DNA of 10,908 nucleotides from Bacteroidota bacterium. GTDB taxonomy: Bacteria > Bacteroidota > Bacteroidia > Chitinophagales > Saprospiraceae. The DNA lies in assembly GCA_024280135.1 (NCBI GenBank), contig JAJRQS010000365.1, positions 1 to 10,908 of the forward strand, read 5' to 3'. This document shows positions 7,841 to 10,908 of the stretch, in pieces (the stretch's first letter is position 1; every line of letters begins with the position of its first letter). The position numbers were made by a program, and so were the translations under genes. Under the pieces are notes generated by a model. That model searched no databases. It saw only the letters and a list, made by a program, of their open reading frames with translations, and had not been told where the DNA came from.

Positions 7841-7848
7841 CAAATTTA
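7841..7848 (-). promoter_or_regulatory. -7 box (TAAATTTG) directly before the glycosyltransferase start
   Basis: On the minus strand TAAATTTG matches TAnnTTTG exactly and ends only 4 bases before ATG 7836. A start about 5-7 bases downstream would fall on or near the ATG, giving a leaderless or almost leaderless mRNA. No TTTG -33 element is found at 19-21 bases. A start further inside the gene, or a chance match, remains possible. Confidence 0.4.
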
Positions 7849-7989
7849 GTCATATTATCTATATCTGTACTATATAATGAGCGAAATGTTCTAGAGAAAC
7901 AGGCACATCTTCCACCAAAGGCAACAATTCTTAATTTTTTACGCATAAATAAAAACATAATCTGTATCATTGTGGTGAGTATAACGAAA

Positions 7990-8691
7990 ATGAAAACAAA
8001 AGAAGTACAACAAGAAGTGATGACTCCTGTCGTTCACCTCCAAAATCTTTGGGTGATGTATGAAGACGTACCGGCGCTCTCCGGTGTGAATTTGACTATT
8101 ATGCCTGGTGAGTTTTTGTTTCTGTTGGGCAAGACTGGGAGCGGCAAGTCAACTTTGCTGAAAGCCTTGTACGCTGGAGTTCCGATAGCTGATGGGCATA
8201 TTTCGGTCGTTGGTCATGATTTGCGTAAGCTAAAATTTCAAGATAAACCCAAGTTGCGTAGAGATTTGGGAATTGTATTTCAAGACTTTAAATTGCTGTA
8301 TGATCGTAGCCTTTATGATAATATGGAGTTTGTGTTAAGAGCGACTGGATGGAAACGAAAGAAAAAGATTAAAGCAAGAATTAGTGAAGTTTTGAGCGCA
8401 GTGGACCTTGCGGAAAAAATGGATAGATTACCAGAGCAGCTATCTGGGGGCGAACAGCAAAAAGCAGTCATTGCAAGAGCCTTATTAAACCAACCCAAAC
8501 TGATACTTGCGGATGAACCTACAGGTAATTTAGATCCAGAAACTTCGATTGAGATTCTTAATTTAGTGAAGTCAGTAGCTAAGCAATATGGGGCAGCTGT
8601 TCTTTTTTCCACGCACGATTTGGCTTTGCTAGAAGAATTTGCGGAGGCTAGGGTCGTTCAATTTAGTGGAGGTGTTTTGTTTGAGGATTGA
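7990..8691 (+). CDS. ftsE: Cell-division ABC ATPase FtsE
   Basis: FtsE is the cytoplasmic ATPase partner of the membrane protein FtsX; together they control peptidoglycan hydrolases at the division site rather than transporting a substrate. From ATG 7990 (233 residues) it has Walker A GKTGSGKST (47-55), Q-loop Q98 within FQDFKLLYDRS (the FtsE-like context), signature LSGGEQQ (151-157), Walker B LILADE (171-176) and H-loop H209 in STHD. The frame is open upstream to GTG codons at 7972 and 7975, which would add six or five residues; ATG 7990 is preferred because the frame-conserved region begins at VVHLQNLWV and the weak box TATCATTG (7965-7972) overlaps the GTG. No ftsX follows: pta has its own promoter 55 bases before its TATCTTTG box ends. 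Confidence 0.92.
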   Translation: MKTKEVQQEVMTPVVHLQNLWVMYEDVPALSGVNLTIMPGEFLFLLGKTGSGKSTLLKALYAGVPIADGHISVVGHDLRKLKFQDKPKLRRDLGIVFQDFKLLYDRSLYDNMEFVLRATGWKRKKKIKARISEVLSAVDLAEKMDRLPEQLSGGEQQKAVIARALLNQPKLILADEPTGNLDPETSIEILNLVKSVAKQYGAAVLFSTHDLALLEEFAEARVVQFSGGVLFED

Positions 8692-8745
8692 TTTAAAGTT
8701 TTGTTCTATATGTCGAAAATCATCTTTATTGTATTGTAAGAAAGC

Positions 8746-8753
8746 TATCTTTG
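8746..8753 (+). promoter_or_regulatory. Bacteroidota -7 box (TATCTTTG) before pta
   Basis: TATCTTTG is a perfect TAnnTTTG match, followed by GCCCC in the form often seen at Bacteroidota starts. It lies 20 bases before ATG 8774, so the leader would be about 13 bases. The -33 element is poor (TTTA at 8725-8728, spacing 17). It would drive pta-ackA separately from ftsE; no terminator is seen after ftsE, so read-through is possible. Confidence 0.6.
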
Positions 8754-8773
8754 CCCCTTAAAATTATTTTTAT

Positions 8774-10870
8774 ATGAGCAAAGCAGTTTACGTCGCCACA
8801 ATGGAACATGGAAGTGGTAAATCCTTGGTTACATTAGGGCTGATTCGGATGTTATTAGGGAAGGTTGCAAAAGTTGGGTATTATAAGCCTATTATTAGTG
8901 ATTTTGACGGCAGGGAATATGACAATCACATTAATACTGTCCGCTCTTATTTTAACTTACCTATAACTTGTGATGATGGTTATGTTTTGACTAAGAGTGA
9001 GGTCTTAGAAATGGTTAGTCAAGGCAAGATTAATGATGTAGTAGATATCATTATAGAAAAGTTTAAAGAACTCGAGAGTCAATATGATTTCCTTTTAGTA
9101 GAGGGAACAGACTTCACTGGAGAAGGTACGGCTACAGAATTAGAGGTTAACTCTATTATCGCCAAGAATCTAGGGATTCCAGCTATTATTGTAGAAAAAG
9201 GAAGTGATAAGTCTATGGATGACTTTCTGAATAATATGCAGGCTGCCTTTCAAAAATTTGAAAACAATGATGTACGGGTGTTGGCAATCATTGGAAATAT
9301 TATTGAACCTAAAAATATTGATTGGGTTAAGAAGAGTTTAAATAGAAAATTTGATGTGCGGGTACTTGCCTATGCAATTCCCAAAATTGAAGATCTAGGG
9401 AATCCGACAATTAAAGAAGTCATGAAAGCCCTGGATGCTACACTGCTATTTGGGAAAGAAAGAGCATTGAATAATCAGGTAAGACAAACAGTAATAGGTG
9501 CCATGCAACTACGGAATTTTTTGACAAGGCTTCACAAAGATACTTTGGTCGTCATTCCTGGTGATCGGTCAGATTTGTTATTAGGTGTTCTTCAAGCAAA
9601 TACTTCTAATACATTTCCATCTATAGCGGGAGTGATATTGACAGGGGGCTTGCGCCCAAAGCCTATTATTGAAACACTGATAGAAGGTCTGTCAACGAGT
9701 TTGCCTATTCTTTTGGCAGAGGATGATACCTATTTGACTGCCCAAAAAATAAGTAATATTCATCCACAAATATATGCTGAAAATAGAAACAAAATTGCTT
9801 TGTCTATTCGGTCTTTTGAAAAGTATGTAGATGGAGAGTTTTTAGGGAACGCCTTGATTGATTTTGAGACAAAAGGTATTTCTCCTCGAATGTTTCAATA
9901 TAATTTATTGAAAAGGGCTCAAAAGGACGTAAAGCATATCGTTTTGCCGGAAGGTGATGACGATAGAGTATTGGAAGCAGCGGCAAGATTAGTTGATCAA
10001 CAAGTCGTAAAATTAACCATACTTGGAAAGGAAAAAGACATTCGGGTTAGAATTAAAAAGATAGGGTTGAAACTAGATCTTGACAAGGTGAATATTATTC
10101 ATCCAATTGATTCTCCATTGTTAGAGGATTATGTAAATACTTTTTATGAATTAAGAAAGCATAAGAAAATCAACTTGGACATTGCTAGAGATAAGATGCT
10201 TGATGTTTCTTACTTTGGAACGATGATGGTGTATAAGGGAGATGCTGATGGTATGGTCTCTGGAGCTGCTCACTCTACCCAACACACCATCTTGCCAGCG
10301 TTGCAGTTTATCAAAACGAAACCTGGAGTGTCGGTGGTTTCCTCTATCTTTTTTATGTGTTTAGAAGATAGGGTTTCGGTGTTTGGAGATTGTGCCATAA
10401 ATACGAATCCGACAGCAGAGCAGTTGGCGGAGATTGCGATTTCGTCAGCAGATTCTTCTATTGCTTTTGGGATAGAACCTAAGATTGCGATGTTATCTTA
10501 TTCGTCGGGTCAATCAGGTGTTGGAGAAGATGTAGAACGAGTTCGAACGGCTACAGAGATTGTTAAAAGAAAGCGACCCGATCTCTTGATTGAAGGCCCG
10601 ATTCAGTATGATGCTGCTGTAGATCCTTATATTGCAGGCAAGAAAATGCCTGACTCAAAAGTAGCTGGTCAAGCGAGTGTTTTGATATTTCCAGATTTGA
10701 ATACGGGTAATAATACCTACAAAGCAGTACAACGAGAAACTGGCATTGTTGCTATCGGCCCAATGCTTCAAGGTTTAAACAAACCCATAAATGATTTAAG
10801 TAGAGGAGTTACTATAGATGACATCTATAACACTGTGATTATTACTGCGATTCAAGCCCAAGGATTATGA
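8774..10870 (+). CDS. pta: Phosphate acetyltransferase, long form with N-terminal P-loop-like and DRTGG domains
   Basis: Pta converts acetyl-CoA and phosphate to acetyl phosphate and CoA (reversible), the first half of the acetate-forming, ATP-yielding pathway. The 698-residue protein has the three-part layout of E. coli Pta (714): a P-loop NTPase-like N-terminus (about 1-225, EHGSGKS at 11-17), a DRTGG domain (about 226-340, with GDRSDLLLGVLQAN at 263-276) and the catalytic PTA domain (about 373-698). The catalytic domain opens with HIVLPEGDDDR and carries DGMVSGAAHST, the SSGQSGVGEDVERV segment and the VAGQASVLIFPDLNTGN block. The P-loop here is intact in form, whereas E. coli has a more degenerate one; in E. 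coli the N-terminal part affects stability and allosteric response. Its TGA overlaps the ATG of ackA (ATGA at 10867-10870). Confidence 0.97.
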   Translation: MSKAVYVATMEHGSGKSLVTLGLIRMLLGKVAKVGYYKPIISDFDGREYDNHINTVRSYFNLPITCDDGYVLTKSEVLEMVSQGKINDVVDIIIEKFKELESQYDFLLVEGTDFTGEGTATELEVNSIIAKNLGIPAIIVEKGSDKSMDDFLNNMQAAFQKFENNDVRVLAIIGNIIEPKNIDWVKKSLNRKFDVRVLAYAIPKIEDLGNPTIKEVMKALDATLLFGKERALNNQVRQTVIGAMQLRNFLTRLHKDTLVVIPGDRSDLLLGVLQANTSNTFPSIAGVILTGGLRPKPIIETLIEGLSTSLPILLAEDDTYLTAQKISNIHPQIYAENRNKIALSIRSFEKYVDGEFLGNALIDFETKGISPRMFQYNLLKRAQKDVKHIVLPEGDDDRVLEAAARLVDQQVVKLTILGKEKDIRVRIKKIGLKLDLDKVNIIHPIDSPLLEDYVNTFYELRKHKKINLDIARDKMLDVSYFGTMMVYKGDADGMVSGAAHSTQHTILPALQFIKTKPGVSVVSSIFFMCLEDRVSVFGDCAINTNPTAEQLAEIAISSADSSIAFGIEPKIAMLSYSSGQSGVGEDVERVRTATEIVKRKRPDLLIEGPIQYDAAVDPYIAGKKMPDSKVAGQASVLIFPDLNTGNNTYKAVQRETGIVAIGPMLQGLNKPINDLSRGVTIDDIYNTVIITAIQAQGL

Positions 10871-10908
10871 AAATATTAGTATTGAATGCGGGAAGTTCTT
10901 CTATAAAA
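10867..10908 (+). CDS. ackA: Acetate kinase, first 14 codons
   Basis: ATG 10867 opens MKILVLNAGSSSIK, the characteristic N-terminus of acetate kinase, where the NAGSSS segment is the phosphate-binding start of the ASKHA fold. The enzyme makes acetate and ATP from acetyl phosphate and ADP. The start overlaps the pta stop as ATGA, which points to translational coupling of a pta-ackA operon. Only 42 bases are in the window. Confidence 0.93.
   Translation, partial: MKILVLNAGSSSIK

Overview
The window reads as a chromosomal segment of a Bacteroidota bacterium. It is AT-rich. Several genes are preceded by the Bacteroidota -7 box TAnnTTTG (1022, 5002, 8746, and 7848 on the minus strand) rather than by classical Shine-Dalgarno sites, and the gene families fit: a Bat-type VWA/TPR protein, an LpxD-like acyltransferase, a DUF1015 protein, a solitary FtsE, and a long Pta followed by AckA. 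The order or species cannot be fixed; a Saprospirales- or Chitinophagales-like source is only a guess.

Layout. 1-833 (minus) is the N-terminal part of an acyl-CoA dehydrogenase cut by the window edge. 1050-2831 (plus) is a fused BatB-BatC protein with a 14-unit CAA (polyglutamine) tract. 2832-3047 is a leader with two ECF-sigma-like promoters and a possible 15-residue leader ORF. 3048-3989 is an LpxD-family acyltransferase ending in a clear intrinsic terminator. 3990-4348 also holds a decayed C-terminal piece of a type II NADH dehydrogenase on the minus strand. 4349-4924 is Maf, and 5055-6155 is a DUF1015 protein. 6156-6882 has no intact gene. It holds two tandem, similarly built hairpin/terminator units on the plus strand (6375-6468 and 6514-6615) and a truncated IS200-like Y1 transposase remnant on the minus strand (6637-6813). 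6883-7836 (minus) is a membrane-anchored family 2 glycosyltransferase. 7990-8691 (plus) is FtsE. 8774-10870 is Pta, and its stop overlaps the start of AckA, of which 14 codons are visible.

How the parts work together. Pta and AckA form the translationally coupled acetyl-CoA to acetate/ATP branch. LpxD, the glycosyltransferase, FtsE and the BatBC protein all act at the envelope, but they are separate transcription units. The ECF-like promoters before lpxD suggest an envelope-stress input. The most unusual parts are non-coding: the tandem repeated RNA-like units, the tandem ECF-like promoter leader, and the two gene remnants. No tRNA, rRNA or CRISPR array is visible.
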